Of a stretch of 64,000 bases of DNA, positions 1 to 8,513 are shown piece by piece. The stretch comes from Robertmurraya kyonggiensis. Its GTDB lineage: Bacteria > Bacillota > Bacilli > Bacillales > Cytobacillaceae. Position 1 is the stretch's first letter, and each line of letters starts with the position of its first letter. A program made the position numbers and the translations under genes. A model generated the notes under the pieces. That model was not told the origin of the DNA. It saw nothing but the letters and a program-made list of their open reading frames with translations, and ran no database searches. The DNA is taken from positions 620,001-684,000 of the forward strand of contig NZ_SWBM01000001.1 of the NCBI RefSeq assembly GCF_005116465.1, in the 5' to 3' direction.

Positions 1-1
1 A

Positions 2-496
2 GAAGTGGGGAAGCAGTTATCAAGAACGGCGGCAGCGTGTGGATTCCGTTGGAATTCTTATGTTCGCAAGCAATATAAATCAGGAATTGAGCTTGCAAAA
101 AAACAGCGTAAGGAACAAAGAAAGCAAGCGCAAGGTACTGTTGAAGAAAAATTAGTACCGGAAGAAATTACCTCTTCTGTAACCCAGAATGAAGAGAAGG
201 TTACAACGATTGATTTTGATGATTTAGTCAGTTTCCTAAAGGTGCTCTATCAAAAATTGGAAAATACAGATGGGCAATCTGAAAAAATACATGAATTAGA
301 ACAGAAGGTATATACTTTATCGGCTGAGAAAGAAAAGCTGTTGAATGAATTGCAGACGATAGAACAAGATTATAAGGCTCTAATAGAAATAATGGAAAGA
401 GCAAGAAAAATGGTTGTCTTGCAGGAAGAAGATCGCCAGCAGAAGGTTAAATTCCAGATGGATAAGAATGGAAACTTAGAACGAATTGAAAAATAG
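2..496 (+). CDS. gerR: GerR/RsfA-family sporulation transcription regulator (5' truncated by window)
   Basis: The reading frame is open from base 2 with no stop, so the gene begins before the window; the GTG at 5 is an internal valine, not a start. The visible part opens with the end of a Myb/SANT-like DNA-binding region ([20 protein letters not shown], about residues 2-21), then a basic stretch and a long charged coiled coil (about residues 85-145). This matches the RsfA/GerR (YlbO) family of sporulation regulators; in B. subtilis ylbO sits immediately before ylbP and ylbQ, as here. The gene ends at a strong terminator shared with the convergent ylbP gene. GerR rather than its paralogue RsfA is inferred from gene order. 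Confidence 0.85.
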   Translation, partial: EVGKQLSRTAAACGFRWNSYVRKQYKSGIELAKKQRKEQRKQAQGTVEEKLVPEEITSSVTQNEEKVTTIDFDDLVSFLKVLYQKLENTDGQSEKIHELEQKVYTLSAEKEKLLNELQTIEQDYKALIEIMERARKMVVLQEEDRQQKVKFQMDKNGNLERIEK

Positions 497-503
497 CCAA
501 ATT

Positions 504-531
504 AAAAAGCGGACATTGAGTCCGCTTTTTT
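504..531 (+). terminator. Rho-independent terminator, probably bidirectional
   Basis: A perfect 11-bp stem (504-514 with 520-530) closes a 5-nt loop and ends in a T-run. Because the stem begins with AAAAA and ends with TTTTT it can work for gerR on the + strand and for the convergent acetyltransferase gene on the - strand. Confidence 0.85.
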
Positions 532-988
532 AGATGGTTTCAGGGAACCAAAAAAGTGGGTTTTCTCCTCTGTCTCTTGCCATATCATATTGGACAGAAG
601 TGAAGCCCATTTTCTCCCAAAATTCCTTAGATCTCATTCGTGCATTTGTTCGGATAGGTAAGTTCTTTCCTTTAGCATAATCGACTAGTGCTGTGCCGTA
701 GCCTTTTCCTTGATAATCAGGCAACACTTCGAGTTTCCAAAGTTCTAAGAAATCATGAGGCGGTTCAAAATAATGATTAAATTTTGCATCTACTTTATAC
801 AAGCTCATTCTTGCCACTAAAGTATCTCCAAAATATATCCCGTAAAAAGGAGATTCGCTATCATTGTCAATGATGTTTGCTTCTAGATCCTCAAGCATGG
901 AAAGCTCCTGCAAGCCATATTCCTTGAATCTTTTAAACTCCTCTAATGTCTTGTAGTTTACTTTTAATTTCTCTACTTTGAAGTCCAT
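530..988 (-). CDS. ylbP: GNAT-family N-acetyltransferase YlbP
   Basis: A 152-residue single-domain GNAT acetyltransferase. The acetyl-CoA binding core is visible near residues 86-106 (LEVLPDYQGKGYGTALVDYA), with the Q-G-x-G-Y-G pyrophosphate-binding turn. Its substrate is not known. An ATG at 994 would give two more residues, but the Shine-Dalgarno GAGGGGG abuts that codon; it is 6 nt from the ATG at 988, so 988 is preferred. The gene is convergent with gerR and shares its terminator; ylbP is also the neighbour of ylbO in B. subtilis. Confidence 0.85.
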   Translation of the reverse strand: MDFKVEKLKVNYKTLEEFKRFKEYGLQELSMLEDLEANIIDNDSESPFYGIYFGDTLVARMSLYKVDAKFNHYFEPPHDFLELWKLEVLPDYQGKGYGTALVDYAKGKNLPIRTNARMRSKEFWEKMGFTSVQYDMARDRGENPLFWFPETI

Positions 989-1116
989 GTGCATCCCCCT
1001 CAGTCCTACTTGGTCGTGACTCCCTTTTAATTATATATTCATTATATAATAAAAATACAGAAAATACTTACAAAAGAAAAGGAGATTTGCTTTTTCTTAG
1101 TGAAATTGCCTCTATT

Positions 1117-1171
1117 AATCGGACAAAATTTAAGCTCTTTGATAAAATAGGATTATTACTATAGTCCGATT
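1117..1171. repeat. Perfect 8-bp inverted repeat upstream of panE
   Basis: AATCGGAC at 1117-1124 is matched by GTCCGATT at 1164-1171, with 39 nt between. It lies in the 214-bp gap between ylbP and panE, which must hold both divergent promoters. It could be an operator or chance; nothing else in the gap is convincing. Confidence 0.35.
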
Positions 1172-1202
1172 GTGTGAAATTATAATTTTTTGAGGCGATA
1201 TT

Positions 1203-2102
1203 ATGAAAATTGCAGTTATCGGTGGCGGCTCCATTGGTCTATTATTTTCTTATTGTTTACATAAGCATCATGAGGTTACTTTGTATGTAAGGAATCCTTT
1301 GCAAAGAGAAAGAATTGCGTCTGAAGGAGTTGTTCTTCAAAGTAAACAAAAGACTAGGAAAGCAGATGTCCAGGTAAGACTTATTTCTGAATGGGGCAAT
1401 CAAGATGAGGAACTCTCCATCATTTGTGTGAAGCAATATCAGCTAGAAGGACTTTTAAGAAATGCTAGTCTTCCTACTAATCATCCATATTTATTTCTTC
1501 AAAATGGAATGGCGCATTTAAAATGGGTCGACCGATTTAATTTAACTGTTGTAATGGTTGGGACTGTAGAGCACGGAGCATATCGAGTGAATGAGAACAC
1601 TGTCGCCCATACTGGCGTTGGCAGAACTAATATTGCTTTTTATAAAGGAAAAAATGACGAACTCATTCACTCCTTTGTAAAACCAATGTCTGAAACCTTT
1701 CCGGTTCAAATAGAAGACGATTATAAACTTATGCTACAAAAAAAGTTGGTTGTAAATGCGCTGATTAATCCATTAACAGCTGTGTTGAAGGTAAACAACG
1801 GTCGCCTTCTTGAAAACGTGCATTATTTTCATATTTTCAATGAGTTGTTTAACGAAATAAAAGAGATTTTGGAGCTAGAAGAGGAACAAGTATATTACGA
1901 AAATACTCTTAATGTGTGTCGAAATACAAGTCAAAATCGCTCATCGATGTTAAAGGATATCGAGGAAGGACGACAGACGGAAATTGACGCGATCTTAGGG
2001 TATTTAATAGAGGAAGCAGAGAAACGAAATAGTAAAGCGCCACTCGTAACCACTCTGTTTCACATAATTAAAGGGCGTGAAATAGAGAGGGGAGGAAAAT
2101 AA
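1203..2102 (+). CDS. panE: 2-dehydropantoate 2-reductase (PanE/ApbA family)
   Basis: NADPH-dependent reduction of 2-dehydropantoate to pantoate, a cytosolic step of pantothenate and coenzyme A synthesis. The Rossmann nucleotide-binding turn GGGSIG is at residues 7-12, and the C-terminal helical domain carries the family's catalytic lysine region (QKKLVVNALINPLTAVL, about residues 179-195). Length (299 aa) is normal. It corresponds to B. subtilis ylbQ. It runs directly into a DUF3397 membrane protein gene one base later, so the two are probably co-transcribed. Confidence 0.92.
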   Translation: MKIAVIGGGSIGLLFSYCLHKHHEVTLYVRNPLQRERIASEGVVLQSKQKTRKADVQVRLISEWGNQDEELSIICVKQYQLEGLLRNASLPTNHPYLFLQNGMAHLKWVDRFNLTVVMVGTVEHGAYRVNENTVAHTGVGRTNIAFYKGKNDELIHSFVKPMSETFPVQIEDDYKLMLQKKLVVNALINPLTAVLKVNNGRLLENVHYFHIFNELFNEIKEILELEEEQVYYENTLNVCRNTSQNRSSMLKDIEEGRQTEIDAILGYLIEEAEKRNSKAPLVTTLFHIIKGREIERGGK

Positions 2103-2103
2103 G

Positions 2104-2493
2104 TTGTCAGAGATTTTTTCAAATATAGCAGCAATATTTGTAACAATTCCAATTCTAGGTTATGTTCTCATCTTTGTGATTAGTAAGCAAATTACAAAGC
2201 ATCACCGCCGTTCCGTTCGATACGCATTGGATGGCAGCACAGTGTTGTTTATCATATCGGTACATTTCTTAATTATGACCATTTGGGAGAAGTCTTTTCT
2301 ATGGCTGATTATCTTATTGATTCTTTTGATTGGCGTAGCCATCGTATTTCTTCATTGGAAGATTAAACAGGAAATTGATTATAATCGGGTTTTTCGTGGG
2401 TTTTGGAGATTTAATTTTCTAATGTTTTTCTCCGCCTACATCATTTTAATCATCATTGGGATTGTTCAAGGTGTTTCAAATGCAGTTTCTTAG
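2104..2493 (+). CDS. DUF3397 family four-helix membrane protein, function unknown
   Basis: A 129-residue protein that starts with TTG two bases after the panE stop codon; GGGGAGG inside the panE end serves as Shine-Dalgarno. It is mostly hydrophobic, with four predicted membrane segments (about residues 8-27, 43-62, 66-85 and 103-125) and short basic loops (KHHRR). Length, topology and position between panE and bshC fit the DUF3397 family, for which I know no function. No catalytic residues stand out. The coupling to panE suggests co-expression. Confidence 0.75.
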   Translation: MSEIFSNIAAIFVTIPILGYVLIFVISKQITKHHRRSVRYALDGSTVLFIISVHFLIMTIWEKSFLWLIILLILLIGVAIVFLHWKIKQEIDYNRVFRGFWRFNFLMFFSAYIILIIIGIVQGVSNAVS

Positions 2494-2551
2494 TAAGGAC
2501 GAGCATCTCTGAAAAATTGCATAAGCAAAGATTTTTTATTTATGGGGCTGG

Positions 2552-2562
2552 GATGCTATACT
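2552..2562 (+). promoter_or_regulatory. Possible extended -10 promoter for bshC
   Basis: TGCTATACT at 2554-2562 fits an extended sigma-A -10 (TGnTATAAT), 39 bp before the bshC start, with no good -35. It would let bshC be expressed separately from panE. Confidence 0.4.
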
Positions 2563-2600
2563 CATACGTAGAAACTGTCGCTTAGAAAGGAAGTACATAA

Positions 2601-4235
2601 ATGGAGATTGTCAATCTCACTCTCCCAACTATCAATAAGTTTGCTAATAACTATTACAATGGGAACGAAGAAATACAGCAGTATTTCCACTATAACTATC
2701 AAAATCCAAGCCATTACCAGGAGCGCTTGGCTGAATTAGCGAATCGCTCTTTTATGAGGGATGAACTTGTAGAGCATATTTCTGCTTTTATGAAGCCTTT
2801 TCCTTCATCAGTTAAAGTTCAGGAGTCTCTTGAAAAATTAAGAAATAAGGATTCGGTTGTTGTCATTGGCGGACAGCAGGCGGGTATTTTAACGGGGCCA
2901 TTATATTCTATACATAAAGTCATTTCTATTATTGCTTTTGCGAAGAAAAAGGAACAAGAGCTTTCCGTCCCTGTGGTTCCTGTATTCTGGATTGCTGGAG
3001 AAGATCACGATTATGCTGAGGTAAATCATGTATTCGTGAAAAAACAAAATCAATTAGAAAAAATGGTTTTTCCGCATAAAGTTTTAGACAAGAGAATGGT
3101 TACAGATTGTAAGTTAGACAAGGAGCTTTGTAAATCGTGGATCGAGGAAATCGTTGAAACATTCGGTGAAACTGATTTTACAAATGAGTTGCTAACTTTC
3201 ACTGACAAGGCGCTTGCTCATTCAGATAACTTTGTTGATTTCTTTTCTTATCTTGTCATGGAAATGTTTAAAGAATATGGGATACTCCTTGTTGATTCTG
3301 GAAATAGGCAGTTTCGTAAATTGGAAAAAGAAATTTTGATTGAACAGATAAACAAGGCAGTTCAAATCACTTCTACTGTAGAAGAGCAGCAGACGAGACT
3401 TACGGAAAAAGGTTATCAAAATACGATTGAGATTTCTTCCCAAGCCGCAAATCTCTTCTACTATGATGAAGAACATTATGAAAGAATTTTATTAGAATTT
3501 AATCCTGAAACGAGTACTTTTTCAGGTAAAGATGGAAGTATTTCTTTTGCAAAAGACGAACTTTTATTAATGGCAAGAGAATACCCTGAAAAGCTAAGCA
3601 ATAACGTTGTCACCAGACCTTTAATGCAGGAAACATTATTTCCAACTTTGGCTTTTATCGCTGGCCCAGGTGAAATTGCGTATTGGTCAGAATTGAAAAC
3701 AGCTTTTGAATTGTTTGAAATGAAAATGCCACCGATTGTGCCGCGGATTAACATCACACTTTTAGAAAGAGATGTTGATTCAGACTTGGCAGAATTAAAA
3801 TTGGACTTACAAAATGTTTTAGAAAAAGGTGTAGGTACAGAAAAGAAAGCATTTCTTGATTCAGTAAAAGATAAACGTTTTGATTCGTTATTTGCTGAAA
3901 CAAAACAACAGCTAATGGCCAATTATCAGCTTATTAAAGAGCAAACCGAGAAGGAATACAAAGGTTTAATGAGGTTAGTTGAGAAAAACGAATCGATTCT
4001 ATTAGCGCAAATTGCCTTTATGGAAGGAAAATTTGAGGATGCCCTTCATCTAAAACATGAGGTTGTCTTAAACAAATATGAACGGGTTGAGTGTTCATTG
4101 CGACCATCTGGTGGACCACAGGAACGAACTTGGAATATCTATTATTTCTTAAACAAATATGGTTTAGGATTTGTAGAAAAACTTACCAATCTGCCATATG
4201 AATTCGATGGAAAACATAAAGTGGTGAAAATATAA
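2601..4235 (+). CDS. bshC: Bacillithiol biosynthesis cysteine-adding enzyme BshC
   Basis: Last step of bacillithiol synthesis: joins L-cysteine to glucosaminyl-malate in the cytosol. The 544-residue length and the glycine-rich family motif VIGGQQAGILTGPLYSIHK (about residues 88-106) identify it; IAGEDHDYAEV (about 131-141) and AGPGEIAYW (about 353-361) are further conserved blocks of the nucleotidyl-transferase-like core, followed by a coiled-coil stretch (about 430-475). B. subtilis yllA (bshC) is likewise just before mraZ. A good Shine-Dalgarno (AAAGGAAG) precedes the ATG and a terminator follows, separating it from the division cluster. Confidence 0.95.
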   Translation: MEIVNLTLPTINKFANNYYNGNEEIQQYFHYNYQNPSHYQERLAELANRSFMRDELVEHISAFMKPFPSSVKVQESLEKLRNKDSVVVIGGQQAGILTGPLYSIHKVISIIAFAKKKEQELSVPVVPVFWIAGEDHDYAEVNHVFVKKQNQLEKMVFPHKVLDKRMVTDCKLDKELCKSWIEEIVETFGETDFTNELLTFTDKALAHSDNFVDFFSYLVMEMFKEYGILLVDSGNRQFRKLEKEILIEQINKAVQITSTVEEQQTRLTEKGYQNTIEISSQAANLFYYDEEHYERILLEFNPETSTFSGKDGSISFAKDELLLMAREYPEKLSNNVVTRPLMQETLFPTLAFIAGPGEIAYWSELKTAFELFEMKMPPIVPRINITLLERDVDSDLAELKLDLQNVLEKGVGTEKKAFLDSVKDKRFDSLFAETKQQLMANYQLIKEQTEKEYKGLMRLVEKNESILLAQIAFMEGKFEDALHLKHEVVLNKYERVECSLRPSGGPQERTWNIYYFLNKYGLGFVEKLTNLPYEFDGKHKVVKI

Positions 4236-4241
4236 CCCAAG

Positions 4242-4273
4242 AAAGGCTTTATCTTCGGATAAAGTCTTTTTTT
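4242..4273 (+). terminator. Rho-independent terminator after bshC
   Basis: A 12-bp stem (4242-4253 with 4258-4269, one G-T pair) closes a TTCG tetraloop and is followed by a T-run. It isolates bshC from mraZ. Confidence 0.9.
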
Positions 4274-4328
4274 ATTGCTCTGATTCATGATTAGAAATTG
4301 TAGTGCCAGTTACCCATTTTTCAAGGAA

Positions 4329-4406
4329 GTGGAGAATTTTTTAAAATTTAGTGGAGGAAAGTGGGGTATTGTGGTACATTTAGGTTAGAGAGTGGGGGTA
4401 GTGGGT
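4329..4406 (+). promoter_or_regulatory. MraZ operator: phased GTGG repeats upstream of mraZ
   Basis: GTGG occurs at 4351, 4361 and 4371, exactly 10 bp apart, with further copies at 4329, 4392 and 4401. MraZ proteins autoregulate the dcw operon by binding short G-rich direct repeats at one helical turn, so this array before mraZ is very likely its own operator. An AT-rich -10-like TAAAAT (4342-4347) lies just before the three phased copies, which would place a bound ring of MraZ over the transcription start. The -35 is not clear. Confidence 0.75.
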
Positions 4407-4838
4407 ATGTTTATGGGTGAATACCATCATAATGTTGATACGAAGGGTCGCTTAATCGTGCCTGCAAAGTTCCGTGAGCATCTTGGCGAAACGTTTGTTT
4501 TGACACGTGGTCTGGATCAATGTTTGTTCGGATACCCACAATCTGAATGGGCTGTTATTGAAGAAAAGCTCAAAGGTCTACCCCTAACTAAAAAAGATGC
4601 CCGTGCTTTTACTCGATTTTTCTTTTCAGGTGCAACCGAGTGTGAAGTTGATAAACAAGGAAGAATCAATATTCCTACTCCACTCATGCAATATGGAAAG
4701 CTTGAGAAAGAATGTGTAGTTTTAGGTGTATCCAATCGAATTGAGATATGGAGCAAGGAACTTTGGGAAGACTATTTTGTAGAATCTGAAGAATCTTTTG
4801 CTGAAATTGCGGAAAATATGATCGGGTTTGATATTTAA
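4407..4838 (+). CDS. mraZ: Transcriptional regulator MraZ
   Basis: First gene of the division and cell wall cluster; a DNA-binding protein with two AbrB-like MraZ domains that assembles into a ring and controls its own operon. The repeated domain signature is seen twice: D-x-K-G-R-L at about residues 11-16 and D-K-Q-G-R-I at about 83-88. A GTG at 4392 would add five residues, but the ATG at 4407 has GGGGG 8 nt upstream and gives the usual 143 residues. rsmH follows after 20 bp, so MraZ and RsmH are co-expressed, as in most bacteria. Confidence 0.95.
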   Translation: MFMGEYHHNVDTKGRLIVPAKFREHLGETFVLTRGLDQCLFGYPQSEWAVIEEKLKGLPLTKKDARAFTRFFFSGATECEVDKQGRINIPTPLMQYGKLEKECVVLGVSNRIEIWSKELWEDYFVESEESFAEIAENMIGFDI

Positions 4839-4858
4839 GTTTCGAAAGGTGGACAACC

Positions 4859-5791
4859 ATGTTTGAACATACAACAGTGCTATTACATGAAACAGTAGAA
4901 GGTTTAAACATTAAACCAGATGGAATTTACGTTGATTGTACGATGGGAGGAGCAGGACATTCCTCACTCATATTATCGAAGCTATCTTCTAAAGGTAGAC
5001 TTTTCGCATTTGATCAGGACGAAATAGCGATCGCGAATGCCAAAGAAAAACTTGCTCTATATGGCGATCGGATTACAATGATTAAAAGTAATTTTCTTCA
5101 TTTAAAAGAAGAACTTGCAGCGCATGGTGTTGAAAAAGTCGATGGGATTCTCTATGACTTAGGTGTTTCTTCACCTCAGTTAGATACTCCAGAACGCGGT
5201 TTTAGTTATCATCATGACGCACCTTTGGATATGAGAATGGACCAAGATGCTCCACTTTCTGCATATGACGTTGTAAATTCGTGGAGTTTTGGAGATTTGT
5301 TAAGAATTTTCCATAGATATGGGGAAGAGAAGTTTTCAAAACAAATCGCACGAAAAATTGAAGCGGCAAGAGAAAACGAACCAATTGAAACGACTGGTGA
5401 ATTGGTAGAAATTATTAAGGATGCGATTCCAGCACCTGCGCGAAGAAAAGGTGGTCACCCGGCGAAGCGAATTTTCCAGGCGATCCGAATTGCGGTGAAT
5501 GATGAGCTAGGCGTATTTGAAAAATCACTTCAACAAGCAATTGACCTACTGGCTCCAGGCGGAAGAATTAGTGTCATTACGTTTCATTCATTAGAGGATA
5601 GGATTTGTAAGGTTACATTTAAGAAGGCAAGTGAGACACCTGATTTGCCACATGGATTACCTATTATTCCTGATGAATACAAACCAATTTTAAAATTGAT
5701 AACAAGAAAGCCGATCATTCCTTCAGACACTGAACTAGAGGAAAACAATCGTGCTCGTTCAGCTAAATTAAGAATTGCAGAAAAGCTTTAG
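4859..5791 (+). CDS. rsmH: 16S rRNA (cytosine1402-N4)-methyltransferase RsmH
   Basis: S-adenosylmethionine-dependent N4-methylation of C1402 in the decoding centre of 16S rRNA (formerly MraW). The SAM-binding region is [10 protein letters not shown] (about residues 26-35), and the family block [13 protein letters not shown] (about 98-110) and the C-terminal [10 protein letters not shown] end are intact. Length 310 is typical. It starts behind AAAGGTGG and is followed by ftsL after 41 bp. Confidence 0.96.
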   Translation: MFEHTTVLLHETVEGLNIKPDGIYVDCTMGGAGHSSLILSKLSSKGRLFAFDQDEIAIANAKEKLALYGDRITMIKSNFLHLKEELAAHGVEKVDGILYDLGVSSPQLDTPERGFSYHHDAPLDMRMDQDAPLSAYDVVNSWSFGDLLRIFHRYGEEKFSKQIARKIEAARENEPIETTGELVEIIKDAIPAPARRKGGHPAKRIFQAIRIAVNDELGVFEKSLQQAIDLLAPGGRISVITFHSLEDRICKVTFKKASETPDLPHGLPIIPDEYKPILKLITRKPIIPSDTELEENNRARSAKLRIAEKL

Positions 5792-5832
5792 AATATAGAA
5801 TTTATTTAATTGAATTCCAAGGAGGGAAAAGA

Positions 5833-6201
5833 ATGGGAAATTTAGCAAGGAAGCTACAGCAGGAGCAAGAACAAAGACAAATACAAAAACAAGTACAATC
5901 GCCTGAAATTGGAAAGAAAAATCGATTTGGTCTATCTCCAGGAGAGAAAATTTTAGGAGTGGCCTTTTGTGCGGCACTTTGTTTTGGTGCAACTCATATT
6001 ATTTCGAATCAGGCTGATATATATGAAATAAATAAGGATATTCAAGAAACGTCTGCTATGATACAATCTCAAAAGAAGGTAAATGCTGACCTCGGTATGC
6101 AGGTAGAGGAACTCAGCACTTATGAGAGAATTTGGGCAAAGGCGAAAGCGCTTGGTTTGAAGCTTAATGAAAATAATGTCAAGGTTGTGCAAGATCAATG
6201 A
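5833..6201 (+). CDS. ftsL: Cell division protein FtsL
   Basis: Small bitopic divisome protein (122 aa): basic, glutamine-rich cytoplasmic tail, one membrane helix at about residues 38-56, then an extracytoplasmic coiled coil (about 62-100) that pairs with DivIC and DivIB to control septal synthesis. Sequence conservation in the family is low, so the call rests on topology, length and position between rsmH and pbpB. Strong Shine-Dalgarno AAGGAGGG. Its stop codon overlaps the pbpB start (ATGA), indicating translational coupling. Confidence 0.9.
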   Translation: MGNLARKLQQEQEQRQIQKQVQSPEIGKKNRFGLSPGEKILGVAFCAALCFGATHIISNQADIYEINKDIQETSAMIQSQKKVNADLGMQVEELSTYERIWAKAKALGLKLNENNVKVVQDQ

Positions 6202-8369
6202 TAAGAAAACAGCCAAATATGAATGTTGGAGCAGCGCTATTATTTGTAATTTTTTGCCTGCTCTTTTTTGTCTTAATTTTTCGGTTCGTATCAATCCAAG
6301 TGACTGGAGAAGCTGCTGGACAGCCACTCGCAGCTAAGGCGCAGAAAAATTACAATAAAAAGGGAATTCTTGAAGCAAAACGTGGAACCATTTACGACCG
6401 TAATGGGGAAGTGATTGCAGAGGATACTTCTTCGTATACAATTGTGGCTATTTTAGATAAAAAAATGAAGCCGAATTATGTTGCAGATAAAGAAAAAACA
6501 GCTGCTCAGCTTGCGAAGTATATTGATTTGTCAGAGTCTGAGATTTATAGAATTCTATCTAAGAAGGATCTTTTCCAAGTGGAATTTGGACGTGCTGGAA
6601 AAGATATATCTCTACAAACAAAGCAGGAGATTGAGGAGTTAGAGCTGCCGGGGATTACCTTTGTGCGTGAATCCAAGCGTTTTTATCCAAATGGTGTTTT
6701 TTCTTCCCACTTAATCGGTTATGTGGATTACGAGGATGGAGAAACGAATCCGGTAGGACAATTAGGAATTGAAAAGTCATTAAACGATATTTTGACAGGG
6801 AAAAATGGCTCTATCCAATATGAAAGTGATTTATGGGGGTATCTATTACCAAACAGTGAAGAGAAGATCGTGCCTGCACAAAATGGTAATGATGTCTATT
6901 TAACACTAGATAAGAAGATTCAAACCTTTTTAGAGGATGCTTTAAACCAGGCGCAAGAACAATATAGTCCGCAGAAAATGGTGGCGATCGTCGCTGATCC
7001 TGCTACTGGTGAAATATTGGCGATGGGGCAAAGACCTACATTCCATCCAAAAACAAGAGAGGGTATCACGGATACTTGGTTAAATGAAGCGGTAGAGGTT
7101 TCGTTCGAACCGGGTTCTACAATGAAGGTGTTTACACTTGCAGCTGCCCTTGAAGAAAATGTTTTAAATCTCAATGAAACCTATCAATCGGGTTCCTATA
7201 AGGTAACTAAGAATTCACAAACGATTCGTGACCATAACAAAGTAGGATGGGGTCCTATCACTTATTTAGAAGGGATCCAACGCTCCTCAAACGTTGCGAT
7301 TGCAAAAATCGTAAATGAAAAGTTAGGTTTTGATACTTATAGAGAATATTTGACGAAATTTGGATTTGAGGACCCAACAGGAATCGAAATTCCAAATGAA
7401 ACAGGTGGGAAAATCGTTTACGAATATCCTATCAATAAAATTACGACAGGATATGGACAAGGTACGGCGATTACAGCCATTCAACAAATTCAAGCGGCAA
7501 CAGCCATTGCCGGAAATGGAACGATGTTAAAACCTCATATCATTGAGAAAATCAAGGATCCAAACACAAACCAGATTGTTGAGGAAGCAAAGCCAGAGGT
7601 GGCGGGAAAACCAATTTCTGAAGATACCGCGAAAAAAGTTCGTGAAGTTTTAGAAACGGTTATTAGCTCTCCAAAGGGAACAGGTTATGAAAAATATAAT
7701 ATTGAGGGCTATGAGGTAGCTGGTAAAACTGGGACAGCGAATTTTACTGAGAATGGAAAGTATGTACATGGAGCTAGTGATTACGTATTTTCATTCTTAG
7801 GAATGGCGCCGGCGGATAACCCACAACTCATCGTATATGTAGCTGTTCAGAAACCAGATATTGAAGTATCTTCTGATGGTTCTAAGCCGGTGTCTATGAT
7901 TTTTAAACAGGTTATGAAAAATAGTCTTCAATATTTGAGCATTCAGCCTTCGGAATTAGAAGCTTCGAAAACCATAGAAATTCCTGATGTAAAAGGAAAA
8001 AGTGTTGAACAAGCGGTAGGGAATCTCAATGGTTTAGGTGTCAATCCGGTTGTAATAGGAAAAGGAACAAAAATTGTGAAACAACTACCGGAAAAAGGAC
8101 AAGCTTTGCTTGAAGGGGAAAAGGTTGTTGTTTTGACAGATGGAGAAATTACCTTGCCCGATATGAGTGGCTGGTCTCTAAGAGATGTGATGAAAGTAGC
8201 CAATTTAGCCAAACTTGAGTTAAATGTCTCTGGAAGTGGATATGTGACCAAACAGAACCTACCAGCAAATGCACCTTTGAAGGATGGAGACTATTTGGTT
8301 GTCCATTTACAAAAGCCAGATCAAGTTGTTGAAGAAGAAGTTGAGAAAGAAGTAACAAAGGGTGGATAA
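6198..8369 (+). CDS. pbpB: Penicillin-binding protein 2B, septal transpeptidase (FtsI type)
   Basis: Class B penicillin-binding protein that cross-links septal peptidoglycan. It has a membrane anchor (about residues 14-34), a dimerisation domain, and a transpeptidase domain with the three active-site motifs: STMK 307-310 (catalytic Ser307), SSN 363-365 and KTG 510-512. Two PASTA domains follow (about 588-650 and 650-710). Length 723 fits Bacillus PBP2B. It starts inside the ftsL stop codon and ends at a terminator before spoVD. Confidence 0.96.
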   Translation: MIRKQPNMNVGAALLFVIFCLLFFVLIFRFVSIQVTGEAAGQPLAAKAQKNYNKKGILEAKRGTIYDRNGEVIAEDTSSYTIVAILDKKMKPNYVADKEKTAAQLAKYIDLSESEIYRILSKKDLFQVEFGRAGKDISLQTKQEIEELELPGITFVRESKRFYPNGVFSSHLIGYVDYEDGETNPVGQLGIEKSLNDILTGKNGSIQYESDLWGYLLPNSEEKIVPAQNGNDVYLTLDKKIQTFLEDALNQAQEQYSPQKMVAIVADPATGEILAMGQRPTFHPKTREGITDTWLNEAVEVSFEPGSTMKVFTLAAALEENVLNLNETYQSGSYKVTKNSQTIRDHNKVGWGPITYLEGIQRSSNVAIAKIVNEKLGFDTYREYLTKFGFEDPTGIEIPNETGGKIVYEYPINKITTGYGQGTAITAIQQIQAATAIAGNGTMLKPHIIEKIKDPNTNQIVEEAKPEVAGKPISEDTAKKVREVLETVISSPKGTGYEKYNIEGYEVAGKTGTANFTENGKYVHGASDYVFSFLGMAPADNPQLIVYVAVQKPDIEVSSDGSKPVSMIFKQVMKNSLQYLSIQPSELEASKTIEIPDVKGKSVEQAVGNLNGLGVNPVVIGKGTKIVKQLPEKGQALLEGEKVVVLTDGEITLPDMSGWSLRDVMKVANLAKLELNVSGSGYVTKQNLPANAPLKDGDYLVVHLQKPDQVVEEEVEKEVTKGG

Positions 8370-8381
8370 TCCTGAATTTAG

Positions 8382-8415
8382 AAAAGGTACCGAGAAAACA
8401 TTCGGTACCTTTTTA
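8382..8415 (+). terminator. Rho-independent terminator between pbpB and spoVD
   Basis: An 11-bp perfect stem (8383-8393 with 8402-8412), 8-nt loop, then T-rich sequence. It separates the vegetative pbpB unit from the sporulation gene spoVD. Confidence 0.85.
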
Positions 8416-8451
8416 AGTGTATCTAATTCCTGAACGTACCCAATTGGTGCG

Positions 8452-8480
8452 TTCTATTTATATTTGTACAAGCATATATT
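8452..8480 (+). promoter_or_regulatory. Candidate sigma-E promoter of spoVD
   Basis: TTCTATT (8452-8458) matches the sigma-E -35 at 5 of 7 positions and CATATATT (8473-8480) the -10 at 6 of 8, with a 14-nt spacer. B. subtilis spoVD is transcribed by sigma-E in the mother cell, and the preceding terminator makes a separate promoter necessary. Confidence 0.5.
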
Positions 8481-8513
8481 GGAACGAGCCATATAGTAGG
8501 GAGGTTCGTTCGA

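Noticed and set aside
3476-3922. A 148-codon antisense open frame within bshC
   Set aside because: Shadow of the real gene; composition is typical of reversed coding sequence and it has no start signals.
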